A DNA stretch of 64,000 bases from Hemileia vastatrix (lineage: Eukaryota > Basidiomycota > Pucciniomycetes > Pucciniales > Zaghouaniaceae): positions 20,604,501 to 20,668,500 of the forward strand of contig JASXTE010000015.1 in assembly GCA_030280995.1 (NCBI GenBank), written 5' to 3'. A program made the translations under genes and the position numbers. The notes under the pieces were generated by a model that was not told where the DNA came from, searched no databases, and was given only the letters and a program-made list of their open reading frames with translations. This document shows, one piece after another, positions 31,591 through 41,853 of this stretch (its first letter is position 1; each line of letters begins with the position of its first letter).

Positions 31591-32496
31591 TATATATATT
31601 ACAGGAAAAAGTTAAGTAATGTAATAGTAATACCACCTTCTATGAAAGAGTTAATGTTGAGTACTTGTAATGATGACATCTTAGCTGGTCATTTTGACTT
31701 TAACGAAACATTAACCAGAGTTAAAAATACAGCCTGGTGGATAAACATGAAAGAAGATGTACAAAAATACATTGAAAAATGTGACTCTTGTCAGAAATCT
31801 AAAAGATTAACTGGGAAGAGAGCTGGGTTGTTACAACAAATAGAGCAGCCAAAAGCTCCATGGGAAATTATAAACATGGATTTTGTAACTGGCTTGCCAT
31901 TAGCAGGAAAAGAAAGTTTCAATTCTTGCTGGGTAATAGTAGATAGATTAACAAAAATGTGTAAATTTATCCCTACCCATAAAGAGGTATCTGCAAAAGA
32001 CTTGGAATTACTATGGTGGAATCAAATGATGAATACTGCTGGGTTCCCCAAAGCCATAATCTCTGACAGAGACCCTAAAATTACTTCAGAGTTCTGGGCA
32101 TCTTTGATGGAAGTATCAGGTTTTCAATTGAAATTGTCTACAGCACACCATCCACAAACTGATGGGCTGGCTGAGAGAATGATAGAAACTCTAGAAGACA
32201 TGATCAGAAGATATTGTGCCTTTGGATTAGAATACAAAGACAGTGAGAAATTCACACATGACTGGGTAAAATTAATTCCTGGCCTTGAATTTGCTTATAG
32301 CAGCACAACTCATTCTGTAACAGAGAAGAAACCATTTGAACTCTGGCTGGGATACATACCAAATACCCCAGTAAATCATTTAAATAAATTACCAAGGTTG
32401 GATATACACCCTGGTACTAAATCCTGTATTCATATGCAACAAATGTGTAGAAAGCATGCAGAAGAATGCATCCAAAAAGCATTTGAATATGAATAG
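31591..32496 (+). pseudogene. Chromovirus copy 1: integrase, zinc finger and catalytic core
   Basis: Same frame as the RT, after the TGA at 31588. The H2C2 zinc-binding part reads GHFDFNETLTRVKNTAWW and CDSCQKSKRLTGKRAG. The core holds NMDFVTGLPLAGKESFNSCW (first Asp), KAIISDRDPKITSEFW (second Asp) and HHPQTDGLAERMIETLEDM (catalytic Glu). After the core, FELWLGYIPNTPVNHL is the usual GY-x-P segment. A TAG at 32494 replaces Asn of copy 2 (YENKRWDKSH). The integrase motifs themselves are complete. Confidence 0.92.
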
Positions 32497-32958
32497 AAAA
32501 GGTGGGACAAATCTCATAAAGAATTTGAATTCAAAAAGGGAGATGAAGTCCTCATATCAACACTACATTTTAACTTACAAGGTAATGTTAAATTAAAGGA
32601 TCCCTTTGTAGGACCTTTTGTAGTAAGTAAAATGGCTGGTAATAATGCAGTGGAAGTCATATTATATGCTTCATATGATAGGAAACATCCAGTTTTCCCT
32701 ATCTCATTATTGAAACCTTACCATGCAAATGATCCTGACTTATTTCCAAAAAGAAGGGGAAGGCCTAAAAAGCAACCTGAAGAAATTGTTGAAAAAGCAG
32801 ATATTGAAAAAATAATCAAGAAAAGAATCCTTACTAAAGAAAAAGGAACTGAGTATTTACTAAGATTTAAAGGGAAATCAAATGAATTTGATAAATGGAT
32901 GCCTGAAAAAGAAATTTCTAATTTATCCACCCTTCTTAAAAAATTTAAACAGAAATAA
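32497..32958 (+). pseudogene. Chromovirus copy 1: integrase C-terminus and chromodomain
   Basis: It reads KRWDKSHKEFEFKKGDEVLI and LKDPFVGPFVV (the GPF/Y module of integrase C-termini) and RKHPVFPISLLKPYHANDPD. A basic RRGRPKKQPEE stretch then leads to a chromodomain: IEKIIKKRILTKEKGTEYLL, RFKGKSNEFDKWMPEKEI. The chromodomain places the element among chromoviruses, which use it to target chromatin. The frame is open from 32497 to TAA at 32956. Confidence 0.9.
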
Positions 32959-33122
32959 ATCTCTGTTCAACCAGCTGAGGGGTTAAAAACCAGTACTCAT
33001 AATATTTTATTATGTTTTATTTCTTTAAAGTATCATCTTTAATGCCACAGAAAAAATCTGAATACCTAAAAATTAAACAAATAAATAAATAAAAATGTAT
33101 AACTTATTATTTTTTTTTTGTT

Positions 33123-33139
33123 TTTTTTGGGTGGGCGAG
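33123..33139 (+). promoter_or_regulatory. Polypurine-like tract before the 3' LTR, copy 1
   Basis: TTTTTTGGGTGGGCGAG lies directly before the LTR. It is G-rich rather than purely purine. Copy 2 has AGAGTAAGGGAG at the same place (53211-53222). Role as plus-strand primer is inferred from position. Confidence 0.4.
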
Positions 33140-34639
33140 TGTCAGCCTGTATATCCCCAGGACTGAGTAAAAAGTGCTTATAAGTTATGTTAAACACATG
33201 AACTATACATGGTAACAATAAATGAGAGTACACAAACAGTATACATAAGTAAAATTATGATAATACACAAAAAATGTCATTATAACACCTTATATACATG
33301 CATATATCCACCTTTTATAGGTCTTATTTACTTAATATTAAGTTTTAATATGTTAGGGTAATTGTAAGAGCCTTAATTATAAGGCTACATAATTTTTAAG
33401 TACACTTAAAGCTGTTATATTCATTGTTTTATGCAAAAAACAAGATATGTGCTTTATTTCACTTAAAAGTTGACTATATGCGCTATAAAATTGAGAATAT
33501 CAAAATTGCGCTTTGACAGATCAATTGGGCTCATTTGGGACTATTTATTTGGCTATTTAAATGCATAAAAATAATAATTTTCAAAATTGGTGTTTTTTAT
33601 GCCAGAAATGGCTTCTGTGTACTGACCACATACTGCCTGCTTTTTTCCCATGTGAATAGCTTCATTTTTAGCAAATTTAGCTTTTTCACACTATAATTAC
33701 CCCACATTCTACGCCCACTGTGGGGAAACACACTAAAATAGGCAACAGGCGCTTATTTAGTGTCCTAGCTTAATTACTAGTGCATTGACCTTGTTTATAT
33801 GCACTAATTTCATTAATAATCTCACTCTTGATGTTTTATTTCATCACCACGCTCAAATTCGCCTAATTTTAGTCAAGGATTTACCCGTGCAAGCGCCTGC
33901 CAAGGACTGCATGTAGTTACCCCACATCTCATGCTCTTTTTTGAGTTTTTGGGTGGTTTCTCAGTCAATTTTGGTTATTTTTGGATGGGAATTTCACGTA
34001 GTATAATGTCAGGATTAGCCCCTTCATTTCTACAGTAAATCCCCCTTATTATTAAGCTATTATTAACCTTAAAAAGTCTCCTTTAGTCTTTTATATTATT
34101 TTTTTATAAGCATATACTCTCTTTTTGTCTTTTTCTTTAATTTTGATGGATTTCCCTTATTATTGCAGGATTTTGACAGTTGTTACTTGTCTAATTATGT
34201 CATGGCTCACTAGGGATGTTGATGGGCAGGTCTATTAGTTGTTTTGAGGCGTTATTAACTGTGTATTGGATGGTACATCAAGGGATTTATTGGGGAACTC
34301 AGTGTGTAGAAAAGGAGGAGGTTTTTGGGTCTTGTTTCTACATTCTTTATCATTTACAATATACCAATATAACCAAATAAATTACAATACATATCAATTA
34401 GTACTTTTATAAGACTTTTGAATAGTATCTGAATTATAACATCTATTTTTCTACCAACTACAAAGATTGTAAGCCATATATAAAATTAGTGAGAATTATA
34501 TTACTGAGACCTTTAATTTTGATTATATTTTACTACTTATTGGATTTATACTACAGTATTCATATAGGACCATTTAAGTCTTCTAGACAACTGACCATTC
34601 AAGCTAGTTCACGTCTTTGTACTTGACCATAGCCTGACA
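33140..34639 (+). repeat. 3' LTR of chromovirus copy 1
   Basis: TGTCAGCCTGTATATCCCC to AGCCTGACA, 1500 bases. Nearly identical to the 5' LTR by eye. It differs at the TATA box (TAGAAAA at 34308). Followed by the GTTTC target duplication. Confidence 0.95.
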
Positions 34640-35073
34640 GTTTCTATTGTCCATAGTCGGCATGGTTGCTGAATGATACCCCACCAGATCCGTAATACTC
34701 CAAATGCATGCTCAATGTCTTTTTGTGAAGCTTCTTGTAGTTTGGTGCAGTATTGACTTGCTTCATCTTGTGGGTGTGGTATAGTTTTGACAAGTGTTGA
34801 CCAAGATGGATAAATGCTGTCTGCAAGGTAATAAGCATTTTTGTATCTGTGATTGTTTATTTTGTATCACAGTTCATCTTGAGTACCAGCCAATAGTTTG
34901 TCAAAGATGTTGCTGCGATGGAAAACATTGATGTCATTTAGAGCACCTGGAGTTCCAAAAAAAAAATGCCAGAAGCATAGGCTCTTGCTGGCCACAGCTT
35001 CCAATACGATTTATGAAATGATATAGTCTTCTTCTTCCATTTCAAGTAATTCATCAACTATGTTAAAAGCCAT
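34640..35073 (-). pseudogene. Harbinger transposase (PF04827-like), N-terminal and central part
   Basis: The upstream half of the same gene. From ATG at 35073 it reads MAFNIVDELLEMEEEDYI, then after a stop IVLEAVASKSLCFWHFFFGT and GALNDINVFHRSNIFD, which includes the second catalytic Asp of the DDE site. After another stop it reads KNAYYLADSIYPSWSTLVKT, QDEASQYCTKLQEASQKDIE and HAFGVLRIWWGIIQQPCR. The last part is the R/K-D-x-E-x-AFG-x-L motif with the catalytic Glu. The N-terminal helix-turn-helix and the first Asp region are absent, so the copy was already truncated. Two in-frame stops are visible. The gene starts near the right terminal repeat, as usual. Confidence 0.88.
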
Positions 35074-35261
35074 GAGAAGGAAAAAAATAATTGAGTTTTA
35101 ATGAATAGGAGCCAAAATACGATGGTTGAATATTAACTAAATGGAGTGAATAGTAAAAGATACTGCATAGGGTGGTTGAATTTGGCAATTCATTATGAAA
35201 TGACCCAAGTAACATGCAATTATATACTTATTTTTTACCGACACGATGGTAGATGCCCTTA

Positions 35262-36629
35262 CACATATATTTCTCACACATATTTTTCTATCCTTATGTC
35301 CCTCCCTAAAAAATCCCCAACTCAAGCTGGATATCCCCATCAGGGATATCTTACTTGGTGCGTAGGGCCCATTTATCGTCAGAAAAATGGCGGAAAATAA
35401 TCAGGGTATTTTGTCTTTTAGTCGCCATTAATTTAATGGTGTGTAGGAGTACTTTGATACCTCCCATTGAGTATTAAGATACATCTCCCCAATCTTTATC
35501 ATCACCGGATACAACCTCGGCTCCATCCCCCGACTCAATCTATCGTCACCGGAATCATCCCTCTAATTCACCTCATCACGGGCACCTTCCCAGTTTACCT
35601 AAGTCCGCTACATCCCCCAACTCAACATCATCAGCGCCACCGGATCCATCCCCCGGTTCAGTCATCTCCACCACCAATCCACCCTCTGGTCCATGTATCC
35701 CACTCGGCCCTCCACGAGTTTTCCTCTTTTATCTCAATGATTGATTCCATTAACAAAAAATCTCACAAATAAAATCATGCAATGGAGTTGAATGTTAATG
35801 TCTTTACACCAATAAGAATTTCAATAAATGACAAAATAAAAAAAACGAAAGAGATGGACCCGAAAAGACTTGACTTGAACTCATATGTAAATGTCTTCAC
35901 ACCAGTAAGAGTTTCAATAAATGACGAAAAAAAAAATTGAAAGAGATTGATCCGAAAAGACTCGACTTGAGGAAGGTGGTGGTTAAGGGGAAAGAAGGCA
36001 CTATCCAACACTTTTCCCTTAGTCTCCTTTTACACCCTCTCATCTCTCGCACCATATTTATTTTATTCCTGTTCATTCCTCTCAAGTAAGCAATATCTAT
36101 GACATAGCATAACACTTTAAATGGCCGATACCTTGTTGAAGAGTCTGATTCCCCAAGCGGGTGGTGGTTCAAAGAATAAAGGACAAAAATAAATAAAGCT
36201 AAGGCAATTTTAAGGGTTGGACCGCTTTCACTTCTTGAATACTGAGGTCGCATAACAGCTATTGGGCCCCTTTTCTTGTTGGCCTGGTTTAGAAAGGCCC
36301 CCCTCTCAGATTGAGGAGCTGAAAGATTCGTCACCACACATTCATAATATCCTTGAGCCGTTTTCTTTTTCTTTTTTTTTCCTAGAAAGAAGGGTTTTTT
36401 CAGTCATGACAGCGTTCCTTCAAAGAATCGGCCAGCCATTCCTATCATCAGACTTCCTGCAACCTGAGATTATAAAGACGCTGTTCAGAGGAGAGCATTT
36501 AGTATCTTGTATCTTTCATCCTATATCAATTTTTGCTTCATTTCACTTTTAAACTTTACTGTCCTTCATTTTCTCTCCATATAGTTTTTCCCTTTGAAAT
36601 AAAAGTACAAATATTACCTTGGAATCACA
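35262..36629. other. Intergenic stretch upstream of the secreted-protein gene
   Basis: Less AT-rich than its surroundings. It contains a Pro/His-rich open frame at 35467-35772 without recognisable motifs (CATCCCCC/ATCACCGG words), a 93-base tandem duplication (35785-35975), and a 36262-36552 frame that is probably chance. CTCTCCATATAGTTTTTCC lies about 60 bases before the ATG at 36630, with a TGAAATAAAAG A-rich leader. No clear TATA box. Confidence 0.4.
35785..35975. repeat. 93-base tandem duplication
   Basis: ATGTCTTTACACCAATAAGA at 35798 and ATGTCTTCACACCAGTAAGA at 35891. The units continue through TTTCAATAAATGAC, GAAAGAGAT and CCGAAAAGACT-GACTTGA. About ten differences between the copies. 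Confidence 0.88.
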
Positions 36630-38430
36630 ATGTTTATTCGCAATCGTTTTTTCATCTTGATAGTTTCAGTTTTTGCTTTTTCCTCTTATGGTTTAGCTGC
36701 CCCTTCAAATAGCTCATCGAACCCCACAACTTCACTTAATGACCCAGATGCTAAGCCGCTCAGCCCTGCAGTCGCAACCGGTGGAAAGACTAATAGTTCT
36801 AAGCCCTCAACCTCAACTGACGCTGGAAACATCAAAGCGGATGCTAGTAAGAACTTTTAATTTTTTTTTGTTAAACCGAGATTATAAATATCTTTTATAT
36901 GTGTAGCCATCAGCATTGGTTGCGGCCAAAATGAGGACATAACAAAAGATATATGTCTCCTCAAAGATGCTGCTCTGGTGGAAGCTGCTGCACGCAGAGC
37001 TCAATATGTAATGAACCTATTCGATGGTTATACCAAAAATAATAAGGTATAGTTACTTTACATTGTCACTTTGACGCTATTTGATGATTTAAATGTCTAT
37101 ATCTATAGTTTTTTGCTTGGTGCTGAGTATTTCTTGTCTATCTTTGGCTTAGGTTGCTAGCGAAGGCAAGAGCATTGGGAATCAGTCTGTAGATTCGATA
37201 TGGGTTTATTCCGTCCTGGCAGCTGCGTCGCACTCACCACAAGAAGCTATCGGTCATTTGTCAACACTCAGAGACAATGAACCTGATTTGCGGTTAGAAT
37301 TTTTTTACATTTTTTTCATCTTGCGCACTTTTCAGACACGGTTCGCGCGCAATCAACTAATTATGAATAATATTTCATTCAACAGTACAGCAATAGAAAC
37401 CTTAAGTCAAGTTGGACCTGACCCGCAGGCGGCGAAAAAATTTATAGAGATTCGGTATGTATGGATTTCATGAGTTCATTGCTTCTCATTGCATGGTTTT
37501 GATTTTAAGGAAAATCTGAATTTCGGTAGTAAAATCACCACCCCAGCTGCACTAGCCTTGATTCGAGGGATTAAAGCAGGTTCATCAAACAGCGCTCGAC
37601 CTGCCAAAGGGGGTAGTCAAAATTTAAACTCAAAACAAAAGTCGATTATTGCAAAAGCGGCTGCAGAGTTGAATCTATACACTGGTTACATGGACGAACG
37701 TGTGTTGATTTCATATCATTTTTTTATTTTTTTAAATGTGTAGAAGCACATACAGTTTCGTGCATATCATTTACATGGCGTTTTTACATCTCAGGTCTCA
37801 AAAAATTGGCTGGGACTGATCTTTCTGGGGAAGAACTTCATCAGTCACTTTTACTGGGATTCTTTAACCTTATGGCACAGCAAAAAGACCAAGCTTTTTG
37901 TGTCACTGGCGGGTCAGATGCGGTGAATGACTTAAAAGAATTGAAGGTAAATATAAATCTTAAACTGAAGACAATAAGAGTTAGTTGACAAATTTTCACG
38001 ACAAATCAAAACTACAGCTTGCTACCCAGACTTCTGCAGAATTAGTGTAAGTATTTTTCTTATCAATTTCGTATTTTTACTTATATAATAGAAAACAATC
38101 CATGCACATGGAGACATGAGGCTCACATTGCTCATTTATTTACCACAGAATGGGAATCAAAAAATATGGAAAAGCCTTCCGAGCCAAAAATACACAAGAA
38201 ATTAAAACCGTGTTGGCGGACATGAATAAATCTCAAAAGACGATTAAAAAGGGTACAGTTTTTTCTTTATATAGTTTGGTAATTAGGCATTATGAACCTT
38301 TTTCTCATTCACCGCGTATACTTTAGTGAATGACAACTTGATCAAGATTTCCGGTGCTCCAAAGGGACAGGCTACGGATTCAGTCCGCAGCGAACAGTCT
38401 TTGGCAAACCCAACATCAAGCAAGTCCTAA
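36630..38430 (+). CDS. Secreted protein gene, nine exons, candidate effector
   Basis: The only convincing host gene. Proposed exons: 36630-36846, 36907-37046, 37153-37292, 37386-37454, 37530-37684, 37795-37946, 38016-38044, 38149-38252, 38327-38430. They sum to 1110 bases (369 residues) with all phases matching. Donors include GTAAGA, GTATAG, GTATGT, GTAAAT, GTAAGT; acceptors include TGTAG, CTTAG, ACAG, CTCAG. The protein opens with MFIRNRFFILIVSVFAFSSY-GLA, a classic signal peptide with cleavage likely after LAA. A Ser/Thr/Pro-rich linker (to about residue 72) and an Ala/Lys-rich helical body follow, with only three cysteines after the signal. No enzyme motif or membrane segment was found. 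A biotrophic-effector role is an inference. The exon 5 donor could also be the GTGTGT at 37698, and exon 7 (29 bases) has alternative acceptors. Confidence 0.75.
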
Positions 38431-39301
38431 AAAATTTCCGTCCGTCGCTTCAATCAAGGCTGGTCTTGAAGAATTGAACATGAAAATAAGAGTGCAATCT
38501 TATAAGTTGAAAGTGGTGATCAGTCCAATTTTGAAGAACAAAGTAAAAAAATCGGTACATAAGCATAAAACAAACCATTCCTGAAGAAGATCATAAAAAT
38601 GTCAAAATATTCGGGTATCATATTTTGATTTTTTTTTATTTTTGGTTTTGCAGATTTATACAAGTAGTGTAACTTCTAGAAATTTAAAATACCAATATTT
38701 GTATGCACGTTAGTTGATTTCTTGCAATTAAAGTTTCACATCAAATCTTTGCACGTTAATCAATTGTGGCCATTAGTAATATTTTCAATAAATGCACATG
38801 AGAGAGGGGTGGTAAGAATTCATCAATAATTCTTTTCAAAAATTGAAAATCAAATTTCTCAAAACTAAAAGTTTATGATTCTTATTGATAATGGCACAGT
38901 ACCCTCTGATAAATTTAGATCGCTTTTTGTTTTGAAGTAATACTCTCAAATTGATGACTTAAGCATCAAACCAGATTACAAAATAATTCAACGGGACTTG
39001 GAGATTCATGATATGATTTTTTGTATCAAAAAAATGAGTTTATTTCAAAATGACTAAATTTTTGATTTTAAGGTGAATTTTGAAATCATCCAAAAAGTAG
39101 ATAGCTTACAATGAGACAGAACAATGTAATAAGAGCATTTTGGAGTTGTTTTGAAAGTACCAACAGCTTTTCTCATGATTCTGTTGTCAAGATGCTGGAA
39201 AGGACTTTTAAACTTATGATTTTTAAATCACAATACCACCTAATAAAGACATATATGTAAGTATTTTTTTGATACACTCATAGGTTAGTTTCATGAACTT
39301 A
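38431..39301. other. 3' flank of the secreted-protein gene, no second gene seen
   Basis: AT-rich. AATAAA-like words near 38780 (TTCAATAAATG) could serve in 3'-end formation. No open frame above 60 codons was judged real. Confidence 0.35.
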
Positions 39302-39692
39302 GAGCATCTACCTCCGTGTTGGTAAATTGGTTCGGTATGCATATTTTACTGCATTTTGACGTGAACCTTAACCCTTGTTTCATTAAAGGCCTCTATTAGC
39401 TAGTGAATTCAGCATGTACTGTAGCCTGTCAACTAAAGTTACTGAGCTCCTTTTGACCTCATTCGGTAATTCAATATTTTTCCAGCCAATTCTTTTCACT
39501 TCACCTTGTAGCTGCTGAACACTTTCACGTTTCACTACTTATTGAAACAAAACATTTTTTATTTTAATTCACAACTGTTACTACACAACACTTCCTATTA
39601 ACACAATCTCCCATTTCGCACCTCGCCCTACAACCCCCAAATCCATATAAAGTGATCAACTTGTCTGATCCAACAAAAAAGCGATCCCCTAA

Positions 39693-41438
39693 CACTACCA
39701 ACATTTTGACGACGCTCCCAGCGGGAGCGTCACCATGGCGTTTGCACTTTTATGCATAAAAACTTCTGATCGCCACGACAAACGCAACATACAATTGTGA
39801 ACGCCACCGATTTCTGGAACGTCAGAGCGAACGCCATGCATCAGTTTTGACTTGATTCACCCATAACCTACCAATTTTTCTCTTGCTAGATCTTTATTTT
39901 ATTTCATTTATTTATTTTTATTTCATGCAATCTCACCCAACTTTGGGCATGAAGGAAGAGGAGACAGTGGTAGACTAAATACAAACTACACTGAGAAACA
40001 TGATGGGGAGAAGAAGCGGGAAATATAAAGGAAGTTAAATAGTATTATTGAGAGAGAGGAATATTACGATTGATCTTAACTTGAATCATTTTTTATATCT
40101 GATTGTACTTAGTTTTCCTCATTAAAGTTAAAAATAAAACCAAAATGCACTTGTGTCATTGTTCTAAGTGTTCCACAAATTTTTATATTGATAAACATGG
40201 AGTCACCCAACATGGCATGTATATACTTGCTCAAAACAAGAAAGTGACCTAATCAACTTGAATTTAAGTATGTAAACTTCTGCTGAGGAGACTACCTGAA
40301 ACCCGGACAAATTTTCTGAAGCCTCAGAATTGAATTACTTAAGTAATCCAAAAATGAGTGGTAGCGAGATAATTTGCCACTAAAATTTTCCCATCTTCAA
40401 TCCCCCACCTAAAACATGATTTTATGTAACTTTTTACATTGAATAAGAAGCAAGAAACCCACAAGCATTTCCAGTTTGGAAGCATATTTTCAAGATCCCT
40501 ACAGCTTTTCTGGCTGCATCCAAAAATGCTGTCCAAAAAGTTCAATGAAACAAGACCCTTGAACACTTAAATGCTTAAACTCACAAATTTTCAGACTGTC
40601 TATGCCCACTCTCAATCATGTACATATTCCACTTTATCTGTTTTCTGTGTCTAGTTTCATGCCCTAAGGGAAATTGATCCCAAGAAATAATTAAATAAAT
40701 GATAAACTCGGAAGTGCAGGATGGATTTAATTTTGATGGTTTTTTTTTGACAATATTAGTCTTAGCTGCCTTCATACTTTCAACATCTTTGTTTAAGGTA
40801 TTAATCAATGAGTAGAATTTGTTTTGATTGATCATAAGAGTCTTTGTAAAATCTCTAATATCCCCAGGGAATGAAGAATCCCCTTGTGATGATCTGGTGC
40901 CTATGGGCGGTGATTAAGAAGTATTCATGAGATCAAAACTAAATAATTAATATAGCACATAGAATACAGCCAAGTCACAAATGCTTGCGGATTTTTCGTC
41001 AAAAAAATCGAAGCTGCTCTCACAAGAAAATGATTTGCCTATTCAAAAGACAGTACTCCCGACTCATCTCCAACCCTTTTGAATAGGCAAACCATTTTTT
41101 CGTGAGAGGAATTTCGATTTTTTTGTCAAAATTTCGGCAACCTTTTCCGACTTTGCTGTAAAACAGGGCTTGTAAAATCAAGAGAATGATCAATCATTCA
41201 AATAAAATAGAAAAATGAGGAATAAATCAAGGATTGAAGGAAGATGAAGAATTAGATTGATGGACTGTGGGTGACTCAAGTTGAAAATGATGTGTGGCGT
41301 TCGCTCTGACGTTCCAGAAATCGGTGGCGTTCGCAATTGCATGTTGCGTTCGTCGTGGCGTTCGCAAGTTTGAATGGAACGAAAAGGGAACGCCATGGTG
41401 ATGTTTCCATCGGGAACGTCAGCAAAATGTTGGTAGTG
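39693..41438. mobile_element. CACTA-type element nested in the Tourist-like element, 1746 bp
   Basis: The ends CACTACCAACATTTTGACG and CAGCAAAATGTTGGTAGTG form an inverted repeat, with the 3-bp duplication TAA on both sides (39690-39692 and 41439-41441). The sub-terminal 150-200 bases on both sides carry many copies of GGCGTTCGC/GAACGCCA and GACGTTCC, arranged as inverted arrays. This is typical of transposase-binding sub-terminal repeats and stands out as CpG-rich. The interior has no CACTA transposase. A minus-strand frame at 40581-40835 (INQNKFYSLINTLNKDVESM) looks like a coiled-coil gene scrap. Confidence 0.9.
40581..40935 (-). pseudogene. Coiled-coil gene scrap inside the CACTA element
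   Basis: Reading minus from about 40905: SSQGDSSFPGDIRDFTKTLM, then INQNKFYSLINTLNKDVESM and KAAKTNIVKKKPSKLNPSC. The QGD-SF part resembles the fragment near 8540. It may be a captured gene piece or decayed second gene of a transposon. Function unknown. Confidence 0.35.
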
Positions 41439-41853
41439 TAATTTGAACCACCAAGTGTTAGGGTGTTACCATACTATGTACTTAGCTAGTCACCCATCAG
41501 TATATAGTGTAGCTTCCGAGTGCATCAGAATCTTTTCCTGGTTCTGCAAGGCATCAGTCTCTACACCAAGAAGCTCTGTACAATTAAATCTTCTTCCATT
41601 GTGAGAAATTTTTCAATTATGATTTGTTCCATCTGAAAAGTTGAGGAGAGTGAAATGAGTAGTAAGAACGCAAGAAAAAAAAGTAGAGTTTACTGAATGG
41701 GCAAGTCAACATGAGGGAGACAAAATTTTCCCATCACGTGTTTGCTAACTGAATCTGCATACGAGGGTGTGAAACCTCATTTCAGTAACTATGGACGCAG
41801 AAATTATGCAAGTATCTACTGAAAATTTACTGCAACAGGGGTAGATGCTCTTA

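Larger units (their letters stand above)
24915..34639 (+). mobile_element. Full-length Ty3/gypsy chromovirus, copy 1 (family A)
   Basis: A 9725-base LTR retrotransposon with two 1500-base LTRs, a primer-binding site, gag, pol and a C-terminal chromodomain. The 5-bp target duplication GTTTC is perfect (24910-24914 and 34640-34644). It is inserted in the Harbinger transposase gene. The two LTRs differ by only scattered substitutions to the eye, so the insertion is fairly recent. The coding region has about seven in-frame stops and one or two shifts, so this copy is not autonomous. A solo LTR of the same family lies at 5071. Confidence 0.95.
20381..35258. mobile_element. PIF/Harbinger DNA transposon with nested insertions
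   Basis: The left end GGGCATCTACCACTGTGTCT at 20381 and the right end CACGATGGTAGATGCCC ending at 35258 are inverted repeats of about 22 bases. They resemble the GAGCATCTACC ends at 39302/41850 and Tourist/Harbinger ends in plants. Inside are the two expected convergent genes: a NAM-associated partner gene on + (20741-22640) and a PF04827-like transposase on - (35073 to 24645). Without the nested CACTA, palindrome and chromovirus, the transposon would be about 2.4 kb. Flanking trinucleotides are TAA (left) and TTA (right): both fit the TWA target class but do not match each other, and the gypsy pol does not resume on the right. The two ends may therefore not come from one clean insertion. Confidence 0.75.
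39302..41850. mobile_element. Tourist/Harbinger-type non-autonomous element, split by a CACTA element
   Basis: The left end GAGCATCTACCTCCGTGTTG and right end CAACAGGGGTAGATGCTC are inverted repeats, flanked by a perfect TTA target duplication (39299-39301 and 41851-41853). The ends match those of the Harbinger element at 20381/35258 (GGGCATCTACC), including a shared TTGGTATGCATA-TTTAC sub-terminal block (20411 and 39333). Without the nested 1746-bp CACTA-type element and its TAA, it is about 0.8 kb and has no transposase, so it would depend on a Harbinger enzyme supplied elsewhere. Confidence 0.88.

Noticed and set aside
35467..35772. 101-residue His/Pro-rich frame
   Set aside because: Low-complexity CATCCCC/CACCGG DNA without signal peptide, splice sites or a family; kept only as a remark in the intergenic entry.
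36262..36552. 96-residue frame upstream of the secreted-protein gene and an overlapping minus frame
   Set aside because: No domain, no splice support and T-rich composition; more likely promoter-side sequence.
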